Below are positions 42,351 to 54,580 of a stretch of DNA of 64,000 bases, piece by piece; the first letter of the stretch is position 1; every line of letters starts with the position of its first letter. Under the pieces are notes generated by a model. The model saw nothing but the letters and a program-made list of their open reading frames with translations, searched no databases and was not told the DNA's origin. A program made the position numbers and the translations under genes. The DNA comes from Coenobita brevimanus (Eukaryota; Arthropoda; Malacostraca; Decapoda; Coenobitidae): assembly GCA_032717465.1 (NCBI GenBank), contig CM064653.1, forward strand, positions 34,240,659 through 34,304,658, read 5' to 3'.

Positions 42351-43527
42351 GATGATGATGGTAAATTGAAATCAGTATTTATGGCTGGGTAATTCCTATT
42401 AATGAAAGTAAGGGATACATATAGAGAAAAGGTAACAACAATTTTTCTACAGTGGTTATTCCAAGATGGTGGTGATAAACTTGTGGTAGGTAACACGATA
42501 ATAATAAGTTTTCCCACTTTCTTTTCCTAGTGCTTGCAGGTAGCTGAACTATGTTACATTGAGTATGATTACTTTCAGGATTGATAATTCTGTGTTTGTT
42601 CTTTCACACAAATAGTGTGAAAGGTTTGACACATATTCTTAAGTTTAATTGTGAGAACCAACCTGATAATATTCATTGCAAACCAAATTTGACTCAATAC
42701 ATTGGGTAGAAAAATGTAAAAAGTGCCTTTGATCTCATTAGGGACATGAATCAACCAAAAGGAAATCCCAGGTAAAACCCCCCCCACCCCACACACCTCT
42801 GTCAATGCTTTAATTATCTGAACAACAATAGCCTAATCTTAGGTTTTTACAACTTGCAAAGGGTAATGTGGAATTGACTTTGTTTCAACAAAGCCCACCT
42901 ACTGTAAATATGGAGAAATATGAATTTCCAAGTTCTCAGAGTATAGTTGAAAGAGCACACACTATATTCTGACCATCATGAACCTGGTGTGAGGGGTGAT
43001 GAGGAAAGGTTATTTTGGAAGCAAGAGAGGGTGGTACATTACAGCAGCAGTATGGTGGTGGGACGAGAGCAAATCAGCTGAGGCAGCGAGAGTTAAGCTC
43101 CTCTATAGGCAACACCCAATACATCAGAAGACTTCCCAGTACTCAGGTGAGGGGCTTAGGAAACTGAAATTAGGTTGTGGAAGATAATTTAACTAAAGAC
43201 CTGAATAGTAGAGTGATGTTTGAACTTACATAACCAGTAACCTGTAGAACAGATAATGAGACTCTGATACATTTTTCTTTTCTTTTTTTAAATCTTGATT
43301 GTATTCACATTGAGTGCTGGTGATATTTGTTATCTATCTTGCAGCAAAATCTCATTTTTACAAAATGGATGAAGACACTGCCCACTTCAGTTAATTGGGT
43401 ACAGTATTTTTTGGTAGGACATTTTTAATGGGGCTGAAGATATTCTGGTAGGATACTTCCCAAATTGCCATATTTTGGTGAATTAGTTTATTTATTTATA
43501 TATTTATTTATTTATTTTTTTTTTTTG
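42351..43527. other. No gene seen
   Basis: This is AT-rich DNA with a C run at 42779-42787 and no recognisable element or open frame of note. Confidence 0.5.
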
Positions 43528-43620
43528 CGTTCATCTTAAATGTCGGGACCAACTGCCTAGCCCCGGGCTCCTACGCTCCTCATGGGGCAATGTAGGATTG
43601 GATAATGGATGGATGGATGG
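43528..43620 (+). mobile_element. 3' fragment of the (ATGG)n-tailed SINE
   Basis: It matches the 3' half of the SINE at 23583-23815 in the opposite orientation: TCATCTTAAATGTCGGGACC, CTCCTCATGGGGCAATGTAG, then GGATGGATGGATGG. The tRNA-like head is missing. Confidence 0.75.
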
Positions 43621-43898
43621 AGCATTCACCAAAGTTGAACTCCATATCCAGCATTTATAGCATCATCAATTACAATATTGGTGGTATTGGTATCTAGTGG
43701 TTCATTATCAAGTCAGATATTAGATAATTGCCTGCCATCAGCCCTAAGAGATATATTACCTTGAGAGTGAAATGTGGCTGCAAACTTGGCAACAAGGCAC
43801 ACAGTTATTATGTCTTTACAGGAAACATGAGGAACAAGTAAATAAAGTTGGAGGTCAGATTAGGCTTTCACATTGTTGCTAATCGAATGATTCGTTAT

Positions 43899-43941
<43 letters not shown>

Positions 43942-44572
43942 AGTTTTCAATAACAGTTGATAAATTATTTTCTGGTGTTGGCATTTTGGGTAGCTTCCAG
44001 TGTGTAAAAAACATCTGCTCTGTTGTGGGCAACTTCAGTTTGGGGATTCCTTAAGAAGAAGCATGACTTCATTTGATTGATTGATTGATTTCTAATTTTT
44101 TGCTATACTAATTGCTGTATTCGACCAATAAGTTGTAAGAAAAATAATTCATATAATCACATAAGGATGAATAATAACAGCAATACTAGATGTTTGAAGT
44201 TTTGTTCCAGTCGTAAACTGCTGGCCACCCACTCTCATTTTCCCAGTATTGATTCCTGATCAGGACCATCCTCATTGATTACTCTCCTGAGAAGCAAGAA
44301 ATTGTTCATGTGTCATACCCATTTACCTTGTCTGTGAACTGACATTTGTTGTTTTTGAGGAAAATTTTATGAAAACCCTTCCTACGTTAACCATTGCTAA
44401 AAAATTATGAAATATTAGTGTGCCATATTTCCAAATGAGTTTGTTTTCCATGATCCCTGCCCCTAGGTGATGTAAAATTTCAGTGCTCCCCCATGCTTGT
44501 GTAGGAAATTTGCTTTTATAGGAGGCATTGGTGATGGAGGTAATGAACTTATTGAATCCATGATCAACAAAA
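43621..44572. other. No gene seen; poly(T) tract
   Basis: A T run of 36 bases lies at 43902-43937 and TTGA repeats near 44074-44092. No element end matches the families found elsewhere in the window. Confidence 0.5.
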
Positions 44573-44574
44573 TA

Positions 44575-45414
44575 CAGTAAAAGTCCTCCACTCTGACCAC
44601 CAATAATCCAAATATCCCAATGCAAGTATACCTCAATATGCGATACCCCGGCTTAACGATGCGGGTAGAATACCACCATACTCTACTTAACGATGGCCAA
44701 TCACTAGTTTAATGATGGGTTTTTATTATTATTTTTACCAGTTTTGAATATATTGTGGACAAAAATGGTGTGTTTAGGTTGATTTACTAAGCTTGATTTT
44801 TTCCAGACATATTTGATGATTTTCAGATTTTATTTGTTGGTTTTAATGAGTTATTTACAGGTGTTAGGCTTAGGTTAGCATCTTTTGCAGCTGTTAGGCC
44901 ATTTAGGTTGGCATTAATCTTGATTTTGGGCTCATTTGGGTGGGTTTTGGACTTGGTTTGGGGGGAAACCCAAGGCTCAAAAATGCATCCCATTACTTTA
45001 CATGATAAATCTACCCTGATGTACGATACCTTGCCTAGCGATGGGTTTTTACATAAGCAATTGCATCATTAAACCGGGGTATACCTGTACTCCGAATTAT
45101 CCAAGGCAAAATTTTTCGAATTTTTCTAAGCTTTTTTCAAAATTTTCTGGCCTTTACCTAAGGATTTATCTGGCTTGGACTTTCTCTTCAACTTGGATAT
45201 ACCTGCCTGCAGCTGTTTATCTACAGTTCTATGCATTTCCAGTGAGTAAAACAATAATCCATATAATTTTAAGTGTTTATTTAATGATCATGTACATATT
45301 TCTAATGTTTTCAGAGGTCCCTCCCAATAAGCCCCCCCCCCACTCCCCCCACCCCGAAAGAAAAGCCCGAATGACTCTTGGTTCCCTGCTATTCGGATTA
45401 CAGGACACTCACTG
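44575..45414. mobile_element. pogo-like MITE, hosts a second MITE
   Basis: TA-flanked ends read CAGTAAAAGTCCTCCACTCT (left) and, reverse-complemented, CAGTGAGTGTCCTGTAATCC (right), both next to TA (44573-44574, 45415-45416). The second MITE at 44629-45087 interrupts it. No coding sequence. Confidence 0.65.
44629..45087. mobile_element. Inner pogo-like MITE
   Basis: The left end carries GATACCCCGGCTTAACGATG. The right end reverse-complemented reads CAGGTATACCCCGGTTTAATGATG. Further inside, GATACC and CGATGGG recur in inverted order. TA abuts both sides. The body is AT-rich with no open frame. Confidence 0.6.
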
Positions 45415-45424
45415 TATTAAGATA

Positions 45425-46315
45425 CAGTAATATCTCGATATATCAGACGTCAGTAGACCGGAATTATTCTTTAATGGAATCAAGGAGCTACTGGACTAAT
45501 TTCAATATATCGGAAAAATTCTGAAAAAGCCAGCAGAGGTCCGGACTGCCAGACCCCAGTCCGGAGCGGCCATGGCGTCACTTTTGTTTTGACGAATAAA
45601 TCCGCAAAATAGAACTTCAGTCCAGACCAGTGATGCCCAGAATTCCTCTTTTTTGAACAGAAAAATTATGGTGTATCAGAGTATTGTCCGCTCGGTTTGT
45701 GTGTTACTGCGTCGGTTGGTGGTGGCCTTGTGGCGTCAGTATTATTTCTCCACATTCTGCCTCAGTCTGACCCACACTGCCCTAGTGTATGGTTCACTAT
45801 GGTTCACTACATTAGTTGTAAGTGTATAGTACTGTACAGTATACCTTAAGTTTCAGAATTAGGTTCTGATTCTGTGCCATAAAGTAAATTGCGGTGCAGT
45901 ACTGGTTTAGTATAAATGCCTTAAATAAGTGCAGCGCCTACCTCTCCAGTACAATAATCTCTACAGTACAGACTCCACTAGTGGACCACGTCAGCTATGT
46001 TCACCACAATATGGTAAATAAAAGACACGTTTGTCAGTGTACAGTACAGTATTATAATTATATATTGTATACCATTTGATTATTGTTGTGAATGTCAGAA
46101 TGTATAATACAGTACAATACTGCAATGGTAGTGAAAACAGTTGGTGATGCCTCGGTGAAAAACCTATTGTGTGGTCTGGACTGATGTCTGATATTTCGGA
46201 AAAAGTCCAGGTTAGCAGGGGGAAGTCCGGATGTCGCTTTTATTGGAATGTCACTTTTTTTCTGGGGGGGGGGGATGGCTTGCCCCAGGTAGTTCATTGT
46301 AGTGAGGTTTTACTG
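45425..46315. mobile_element. pogo-like MITE family T, uninterrupted copy
   Basis: The ends are CAGTAATATCTCGATATATC and the complement of GTAGTGAGGTTTTACTG. The copy at 57766-60791 aligns along the whole length (TCCGGACTGCCAGACC, GAACAGAAAAATTA, GTATCAGAGTATTGTCC, GTGTACAGTACAGTATTA), which fixes the boundaries at about 891 bp. No transposase frame remains. Confidence 0.8.
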
Positions 46316-46349
46316 TTCTTTAAGGGAGATGTAGAGCTGTTAATGTTAT

Positions 46350-46530
46350 TGTTACTCATTGTAGAGCGATCGTAAATGGAAAGGAGTAATAAAAAGTGAC
46401 ATGAAGAGATGGGAGAAATAGAGAAAGGGCAGATAAAGACAGAGAATGAGGAAGGGGAAAGAAGAAGTAGGCAGCAATACAGCAGGTGAGCGGATGATGG
46501 TCGCCACCACGTACCACTAATAGGCAGCAG
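46350..46530 (-). mobile_element. Hairpin SINE, 5' part only
   Basis: Reverse strand: GTGGTGGCGACCATCATCCG, then TGCTGCCTACTTCTTCTTTCC, as in the head of 61566-61937. A second partial head (GGCAGCAGTACATCCAGTAAG) follows at 46522-46550. The hairpin and tail are missing. Confidence 0.65.
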
Positions 46531-47138
46531 TACATCCAGTAAGTGGATGATGTTTGCCACCATACAATCGACATTGACAGATGCATGTGTTCACTCTGAA
46601 CATGTTGGAGGTGTGCTTACTTGAGGACATGGGCAGTACCTAGCATGTGTTGACAGATTTTGAAACTAACAGAAGATAATTTAAATGATAACACTGTACT
46701 GTAAGATGATAACTATGTTATACAGTACCCTCGCGTCCAACACACGTTTATCCAGCACGATTCGCGTCCAGCACGGAGAGCAAAAAATGAGTACAATTTA
46801 ATTACTGTAACATGGGTGCGTTAGCATAACACGGACGGAGCTCTGAGAAGTGGGCGAAATCCGCAGAGTTTGCCTCTAGCACGATCATCCCTGGTCCAAC
46901 ATGGTCATACTGGACGTTCCCGTGATGCTGACAGCCAATCAAAACTTCCGATCAAGTAACCTCCCCCGCCCGCTATCGTGAAGTGATCGTGATGTCGCCC
47001 AATTAAAAACGCTTCTGCTCTCACGTGATGTTTAAATTTCTCCCACCACAGCACCACTCAGTTGCATAATTCGCATTGGACGGTGCTTTTTTCTCGCTGC
47101 ATTTTCTGCCCTTGCTACTGCATTTTACCCTGCTCACG

Positions 47139-47471
47139 ATGCCTAGGAAGCCTTCTGAGAACTCCAAGAAGCGGCGGCACCTCCCTCAGGCCACTGAGCT
47201 AGAAATCATTGAGAGGAAGAAGAAAAGGGAGAGGAATGTGGACATTGCCAAGGCCTACGACATGAATGAAGCCTGTGTGAGGACCATAATAAAAAACCAA
47301 GACAAGGAAGAGAGAAGAGTGCTAGGACAGGCAGAAGCAGGACCTTCCATGGATGTAGATGAGGATTGTGATTCTGAGTGTGATTTCAAAGGATTTATGA
47401 GGGAGGTTGAGGAGGAGCAGCAGCCATTACCTGCTAGTGACGCCAGCAACCATCCTCTGGGGACCCAGTAG
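47139..47471 (+). CDS. Tigger-type helix-turn-helix ORF, about 110 aa, no catalytic domain
   Basis: I chose the ATG at 47139 (MPRKPSENSKKRRHLPQ) because related transposases begin with such a basic segment; an in-frame ATG at 47076 adds 21 hydrophobic residues. The CENP-B N-type helix-turn-helix follows: ELEIIERKKKRERNVDIAKA, then MNEACVRTIIKNQDKEE. The tail is acidic (MDVDEDCDSECDFKGFMREV, EEEQQ) and looks like the C-terminus of a Tigger transposase joined by an internal deletion of the DDE core. The frame is fully open. The product would bind DNA but not cut. A regulatory role is inference. Confidence 0.6.
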   Translation: MPRKPSENSKKRRHLPQATELEIIERKKKRERNVDIAKAYDMNEACVRTIIKNQDKEERRVLGQAEAGPSMDVDEDCDSECDFKGFMREVEEEQQPLPASDASNHPLGTQ

Positions 47472-47555
47472 GACTACCTACGTCCTTGGATACCACCTTC
47501 CATGCCCAGCAAGCCCACCAGCACTATCCTAAAAGATTAGTTATCATTCATAGTA

Positions 47556-48951
47556 CAGTGCTCGTCAGAATTATTGAGCGCCCTGCGTCCCTCCTAAGAA
47601 ACAAACCTTTCAACATTGAAAAAACATATAAATAATGCATTTTATTTACCTTTAGTGCTTCGTAGGGTAGCCTTTATGTTTCTTCATGGACCTGAGACGT
47701 CTTGGAAGTGAAAGGGCGAGGCTCCTGAGGTGCTGGAGGGGTATTTTGTCCCAGGAGTCACGAATGGCAGCTTCCAGCTTAGGCAGAGAGCTAACGTCCT
47801 TCCCTTGGAGAGACTTCTTTACGAGGTACCAGAGGTTTTCAATCGGGTTGAGGTCTGGGCTATTTCCTGACCAGTCTATCATGAATGATACCTCGCAGTC
47901 ACGAAGCCAATTGGTGACCGATTTGGCCTTGTGAGCAGGTACACCGTCCTGCTGAAACACTCGTACACCTGTTAGCTCGAATGAGTCTGGTAAATGATCA
48001 CACAGAAGCTCCAGGTAAACATCCTGATTCACTCTAACATTCTTGGGAAGCACAACAAGTTCCCCAAACCTTGACCCGAGAAACAAGCCCACACCATGAG
48101 TGAATCAGGGTGTTTAAATGTACTTTCTTCATACCATGGGTCAAGTGGGTCACTACCTTTGCGTCAATACACACGTGCTCCTCTGTTACAGGTAACACTA
48201 AACGTTGCCTCATCAGACCACAACACTGACAACCATTGCTCCTCACCCCAGTTAGATATTTATTAGCAAAGGCAAGCCTACGAATTCTCTGGCTCTTGGT
48301 GAGAAGAGGCTTTTTCACAGGCCTATGACTTGTGTAACCAAGCTCATGCACCCTACGAGACACTGTTCTCACAGACACCTCACCAAACACTTCCAGGTTG
48401 CTCTCCTTAATTTTCCTTGCACTCACACGAGGATTAAACTCCACTGCACGTTTTAAAACATTAACAGACCTTGGGGAAGTTTTCCTAGGCCTACCAGACC
48501 TCAGTTTCTTTGTGGGAACTTCACCACTGTTTTCCAACCGAAACCGCGCACACCAACGACGCACTGTCGATCGTGCCACACCAACCAGTTCACTAATTTC
48601 CTTTGTCTGGTGGCCTGTCTCCTTTAAAGCAATGATCTGGGATGTGATTTCACCCGATAGTTCACGGGTAGGTGCCATAACAAAGTGGTGAACCCCAAAA
48701 CACTGCGGGACACTCGTTAAAAAATGGCGCAATTTGAGAGGGAGACGCGGCGGAGTTCCTCTCTCTCAGGCAGCCCGTGGGCGACTGAGGCGGGAACCAA
48801 CCAGCGCGTCGGTAGGCCTCAGGCTACCGTGACGTCATGCTCGCGGCACAAACTTGTGGCTCAATTTTTACCCCCAAAAATGGGTGATTCTTTTTTGGCC
48901 ATAAGTATTGCACGCCCGGCGGACAACGCTGAATAATTTTGACGAGTACTG
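47556..48951 (-). mobile_element. Tc1-like DNA transposon
   Basis: The ends are CAGTGCTCGTCAGAATTATT and the complement of AATAATTTTGACGAGTACTG, with TA on both sides (47554-47555, 48952-48953). The length of 1,396 bp and one reverse-strand transposase are typical of Tc1. It lies within the Tigger derivative, downstream of its ORF. Confidence 0.9.
47652..48678 (-). pseudogene. Tc1 transposase, frameshifted
   Basis: The N-terminus (MAPTRELSGEITSQIIALKE at 48678) carries a paired-type helix-turn-helix (KEISELVGVARSTVRRWCAR) with a GRPRK hook, then a second DNA-binding part (VSARKIKES, VSVRTVSRRVHELGY). Near 48240 the frame shifts: the WSDE segment with the first catalytic Asp lies in another frame (QCCGLMRQR). 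The part from 48092 to 47652 reads VRVFQQDGVPAHKAKS (second catalytic Asp; Gly where Asn is usual) and GNSPDLNPIENLWYLVKK (the final Glu), ending KGYPTKH. At least two frameshifts disable it. Confidence 0.85.
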
Positions 48952-49226
48952 TACAGTACCATTTATTATAATTACAGTAGTACCAATATATGTATAGGTT
49001 TATGGCAAGTATTTAGAGTGACTTTTCCTAGGGTTACTGACATAATTCATTTGTACCCATAAGCTCTGTTGTTTGCCCAACACATTTTTGGTCCAACACG
49101 GGACCCGTACATGACAATATTACCGTGTTGGACGCGAGGGTACATTACCTAAAAGTCCATACTGGGTGGCTCCTTTTAGACAACTAGACAGTGAGAATAA
49201 GCTATAGATAACAATTGGATATTCCA

Positions 49227-49268
49227 GTTCTGAATCCATCCATCCATCCATTGCCAGACGCCATGTAT
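49227..49268 (-). mobile_element. Solo SINE/RTE-type 3' tail
   Basis: Reverse strand: ATACATGGCGTCTGGCAATGGATGGATGGATGG, here split as ATACATGGCGTCTGGCAA plus (TGGA)n. It is the same terminal motif as the 5S SINE at 7031-7050. Confidence 0.5.
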
Positions 49269-50846
49269 CTGAATAATTGGTCTTTTTGTTAATGATGCAT
49301 TTTGTAAAAGCAGAATTTTACTGCATGAGGATATCATGGTCAGGAAATGCATAACTGCTTGTCACAAGATCACACACACACACTGATATTTAAAAGGTAA
49401 ATTTTTTATTGGTCTCATATGCCACCATACCGAATTTGGAATAAGCAGTTAACCACTCTTGTGTCAGTAGTCTCCCTTGCCTGAATTGCATTGTTTGTCA
49501 CTTATCAATATCATATCCTGAGTTAGCATTCTCATATTCAGAGGGTTAGTTGCTGTAGATTTTACGGATGTCTATCTCATCTAAATTAAATTCACTGGCA
49601 AAGCACCGAATAGCTTCCAATAATTATGAATTATGTGAAGGATTTGAGACATAAAGTTTTAAGGCCAAATATTAGCAAAACAAAATTGATGCATTCTGAA
49701 TGGTGAATTGTAACTAGCCATAAATTATAGTTTCATATTGTAAGTCTTAATTTTTATTCAGTGTACAGAGTGAAAGCTTAATGTTTATTTCCTGTGTAAC
49801 AAGTTTTTGTCGTGTAAACCACTGTCTTGAGGTGGAAAAACAAAATGTTTTGCTGCTCATCCCAAGGAACATTGTTCTTCCTTTCCTCTTGTCCCTGTGT
49901 GACCACAAAATGCAACAGCTCGCTTAAGTTAATGCACAGCATTGTCCAGTGATATCACCATGTGGCTGGAATCTCGCATGACCCAGAAAGTTCAGAAGTG
50001 CAAACATTTTGTTAGAAACCTTCAGAAGTGATTTTTCTTTCTACTAGCCATGTAATGGAGGCAAAAACACCTAAGTCATGGCCCTTCTGGGTCTGGGATG
50101 AGTCTCCCCAACCTGGTGAATGCTAGTATGGATTATTAGAGGGTAAGCCTCTTGCTAACAGGTGTCTCCATCTCAGTAGGAGCAAGTAGTGAGTTTTTTT
50201 CCTTGGAAGCTTATTCTTAGTTTGGCATGCCAGTTTCTCATACTGTATTTTAATTTCAGTTGTTCCCCATATTATGTCCAGAAATATGATAATATATAGT
50301 TCTGGCAGTGTCATTAGGTAAAACAAACTGATTCTTGAATTATCTGCATATAATTTTTTTTATTTAAAAAAATAATGATGATAATAACAACTCGGTCAAT
50401 TAGTGTGCTGAAAATGGATTCTTAATGGTATAAAGATTGCTGCAGTACTGTAATGTAGTAATTGAGTTTTGTATATTATAATTAGATATGCAAATCCAAA
50501 GAAGTATTGTTTTGTGGATGTACAGTATGTGTGTGTATGCAGTGTAGAGTAATACAGAGTTCCTCTCATGTCTTAGAGATTAATGGTCTTTAAAAATTAT
50601 TTTGGTGCTCAGTCTATGATTGTCAGGGCTGAGCACTCATGGTCAACACAGGGCTTGGTGCTGGGCCTAGCTCATTGTAAAAAATGAAAATTACAAATGC
50701 GTAAAGATAATATTTCTTGCTGGTGATGACTTTTAAAATTACATTTTGTGCATAAACAAAGTTGGACTTTAACACTCTTGTGAATTTGGGTTTTAAGCTC
50801 GTGCAAATGTGGACTTCACAGTTGTTGTATCCTTAAGGTACAGATA
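49269..50846. other. No gene seen
   Basis: I recognise no element end, RNA gene or credible open frame in this AT-rich stretch. An (AC)n tract of 6 units lies at about 49372-49383. Confidence 0.5.
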
Positions 50847-53493
50847 CAGTAATCCCTTGATTATCCTGATGTCCATTATCTGAATGATCCATTATCTGGA
50901 CCCAGTGGTCTGGCTGCATTAAATCATTATACTTACTTTTTTTCATCTTATCTGGACAAAATGCTTGCATCCAAGTGGAAATTAGGGCTGCACGAACATT
51001 TTTGCCTGCCCGAGCAGGAATTTCTCGGTGTCGTTGTGCTGTCAGGCTCAGTAGTTCACCCAGCATCCGCTAGAGACCCTCTCGGTCATTCTCAGTTCCC
51101 ACCTGGCATCCATGTAGTGAACAGCTCCTCCTGGACAGTTGTTATGATGCCGCATGAGGTGGCTTTTGTGGTTGTTCCCTGCCTGCTTCAGGCTCATCAG
51201 GGTATACCATTAGACCACATGGAATATACTGTGTAGTGCAGTAGCTTTGCCAGCCCCAGTTCAACAGTTAGGGTCAAGGAGCTTGCGGGTTATTCAGCAC
51301 GACAGCCTTAAAGAATCGTGAGTGTTGCCATTGATTTTATTCTAGCTTACCATGCAGTACTGTGATTATATTCTATGTTACCATGATTTTATTCCATTTT
51401 ACCATTATGTTTTGTGTGTCCACTGCATTTTCATGTGTAGCCTTTGTTATCATGTTTTTTTCATGTCACTGCAGGGTATTTCTTGTCCGTGGTTGATGGG
51501 TCTGCTTGACCATGGTTATTGCTTGTCTGGTTTATATGTCTGCTTGACCACATAGAATTGTGTTAAACAACAGGGACAATAGTTGTACGATGTATTGGCT
51601 TAAATGTTAGGCTAACCCCTTAACCGCGGGGCGTCACTTTCGTGACACTTAGGAGCAAAGGATCATACCGTGGGGCGTCGCTTTTGTGATTCTGTGTTAT
51701 TTTGAATTCACCCGGGCTTCCATGTGGGGGCTTGTATCATCTATCTGTACTGCCAATGTCCAACACTAGTCAGCACTCCTAATCTCATCTGTACTCCCAT
51801 CCATTGTTGACAATTTAGCCATTTCTCCCCGTTCTTGACTCCCCTCCCTACCCCCCCTCCATTACCCTATCCTCTCGCCTTCCCGGCCGTGCTACGCTAA
51901 GTAAATCTTCCCTGGAATTTTTCACTGATTTCATCCAATGAAATAAGCCCTATGCCCTATTCGTATACCAAATAATATATACAAGAAAGAAATAAGGTAC
52001 ATGAGAGTGCCATACACCTGGAATTGGCTAATTATCACCTGACAACACCTCACGTGCACTCGTTCGCTAATTTTCGCTGTTTTTTTCCCCTTGAAATATG
52101 CCGTATAATCTATTTTCGTAATAAATATACATATAAGGAGGGAAGGGAGAAGCCTAAGTGATACTTACATTCACCTGGAACTACCTAATTTATAATGTAT
52201 TGTCTAGATTTCCTGCCAATCATTTCAGTGCTATACATAGCTGTTTCAAGAGCTAATGTTGGTAGTACTGAATATCCCTTAAGTAGGCCTCTACCCCGGC
52301 CCTCCCTTATCAGTTTACTCTCATCTTCTGAAGTGGAGGTACGTCTGTTTCCTCTTGCTGACTTCAGGGACTTGTTCACCCCCATGCAAAGGGCCCTGTG
52401 ACCTTTACCCCCTACTAAACCTCGTGTGGAAAGAGGTAAAGGGCTGACAATTGATAAAAGAGTGACTACGATCTTGCTATTGAGTAAAACAGTGCAAGTG
52501 GAATTGTAAATAATGTGTAAATAATGTGTAAACAGCAAGTGAAAGTAATGAATGTAAATATACGTGAACAATGGAAAATAGTTTTGTAAGTTACTTCAAG
52601 TGACAGTGCATAACACAGTGTAAATAAAATAGAAATGTAAATAACGTAAATAAAATAGAGAGTGTAAATAGAAATGTGAATGAGTAGTATTATAAGAATA
52701 CGAGTATATACCCTAGGAGTAATGAAAGTGAAAGTTTCACTCTAGCATGTCTGAATACTATGAAGTATGAGAGTGAAGATGAAAGTAACATTCACTCTCA
52801 ATGCTAGTATACAGGACGAGAAAGTGAATGCTACGTATTTTACTGAAAGAAATTGAATCCCTACAGTGACAATTAACTAATACTACTGAAGGAAACTTAT
52901 GGATAAAGACTGTAGATATATATAAGTGTTATATAGTAATAGAAATATAAAGTGTGAGGGGTTTTATGAATAATAAATGACAGAGTACCAAGAGCGAACT
53001 AGCGCAAGTGAGACGGTCAGATGCGCTCATAATTTTCATTGCTTTCACAGTGTTTTTTTTTTTGGAGTATGGATCCCAAACTACTTGAAAATCATAGAGT
53101 AGTGTTCATAGTGTTAATATCTGGCTGTGGTAATCATATTACGGGTTGTCGGGAAGTGTAAAGTGGAGACTTCGTTACCCAACGTCAGAGGACTCCACAA
53201 GTCCTACGGTAACTGACGAAGGCTCAACAAACATTCCAGGAGAAAGCTGAAGGTATGTGCCATAAGCATATGTAATTTTAATATTCTAGGACTAATAACT
53301 GATTTTTGGCAAATATTTTTTGAGTGTCTGCCGGAGCCCGAATAACCCCGCGGCACACGCAAAACATCGGTAAACATGCCCGCGGTGTAGGGGTTAAGCA
53401 CGAAGGGGGGCCAGGGGAGAAGTCCATTATCTGGACTGATCCAGTTTCTGTACATTCCTTTGGCTCTTTTACATTGGATAATTGAGGGATTGC
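50847..53493. mobile_element. pogo-like MITE split by a TTAA element
   Basis: The left end after TA reads CAGTAATCCCTTGATTATCC. The right end reverse-complemented reads GCAATCCCTCAATTATCCAA, also before TA (53494-53495). Inner motifs CCATTATCTGGAC recur at both ends. Without the 51624-53393 insertion it is about 870 bp and has no coding sequence. Confidence 0.7.
51624..53393. mobile_element. TTAA-flanked piggyBac-like non-autonomous element
   Basis: TTAA at 51620-51623 and 53394-53397 flank the element. The left end reads CCGCGGGGCGTCACTTTCGT. The right end reverse-complemented reads CCCCTACACCGCGGGCATG. GGGGCGTC-CTTT-GTGA is repeated at the left (51627 and 51672). No piggyBac transposase is recognisable in the 1,770 bp. 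The assignment rests on TTAA plus C-rich ends. Confidence 0.55.
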
Positions 53494-53896
53494 TATGATT
53501 GCTATACATGTAAATAAGTGATTTAGATTTTGGCCTCTATGCCATTGCCTACCATTTCAACCCACTAATCTCATTTCCTACCCTCACCCATACACAACAA
53601 ACATATGCCAATACATTATACAGTACAGATATAACTACCTGTACTGTAGTAATACACTCAGTCTCTGTGCTCCACTCATGCACACTACAACTCTTTGCAC
53701 CTTGTACCGTAGGACCACAAACAATGTTCATCTTGATTACTGTCTAGAAGCAGGCCTCTCTAGACATTGCTCTTTATATTCTGTGTGCTCATATACAGTA
53801 TGTGGTGTGTTAGCAGTGTTGATAGGTGAATATGTTGGGATGCCCGCTTGAGAATGAGGTTTGTTTTCTTCACCAATAATTAATGAATGTTTTACA

Positions 53897-54200
53897 GTAG
53901 TCCCTCATTATTCATGAAGGGGTTGGGATTCCTTCACTAATTGCGAATTTCCACTGACAATCAAAACACACCTGAAAGGGCCCTACAGCCATAATTTGAC
54001 TACATGATTGCTTAAAATCCCATTTTGGTGCCCCAAAGCATCACCAGATGTTAGAATCTACTCACTTGTTGTGTATTTTTGGGTGATTTAAGAACTTATG
54101 TAAAAAAAAAAAAAGAAAATCAAATTATTGCATTTGCAATGGTGTAGTAAACTGCAAATAACTAAAAGTAACAAAGTCTTAAATAGTGAATCTCCATGTA
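53897..54200. mobile_element. pogo/Tigger-like left end
   Basis: After TA the sequence reads CAGTAGTCCCTCATTATTCA, then GAAGGGGTTGGGATTCC. This is close to the classical Tigger terminus. The right end was not identified; the limit at 54200 is a guess. No coding sequence. Confidence 0.45.
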
Positions 54201-54580
54201 AATAATGTAGCTCCATGTATTTGTAAAGAGTGGAACTTTGAAAGTGCTGCTAATGGTATAATTCACAGATACATGCAACATACACCGATGTTAGGGCTCA
54301 AGTAAGTTACTGTAACTTGGTCAGATATTTGGAAGTTAAAATATCAGTTACTGAGTGTTTAATATTTTGATGTAGGAGCAGCTACTTCGGAGAGAAGTTA
54401 TCGTTTCTGATGTTGTATGCTCATACGTGCATAAGACAGTATGCATAAGACGTTATGGATCATTTGGGTCAAGGATTGTGTGGGTAAAGTTGAAAGTTGG
54501 AATACAAATGTGGGTGATTGTGTGTGTATGCGCCAACGCAAGATCGTGCTAGCACAGTGAGAGAATAGTTCTGGACAAAT

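Larger units (their letters stand above)
46723..49145 (+). mobile_element. Tigger-like deletion derivative hosting a Tc1 element
   Basis: The ends are CAGTACCCTCGCGTCCAACA after TA (46721-46722) and the complement of GTGTTGGACGCGAGGGTAC before TA (49146-49147). Subterminal GTCCAACA/TCCAGCACG motifs recur several times. It carries the short helix-turn-helix ORF at 47139-47471, and is interrupted by the Tc1 element at 47556-48951. Without the Tc1 it is about 1.0 kb. Confidence 0.8.
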
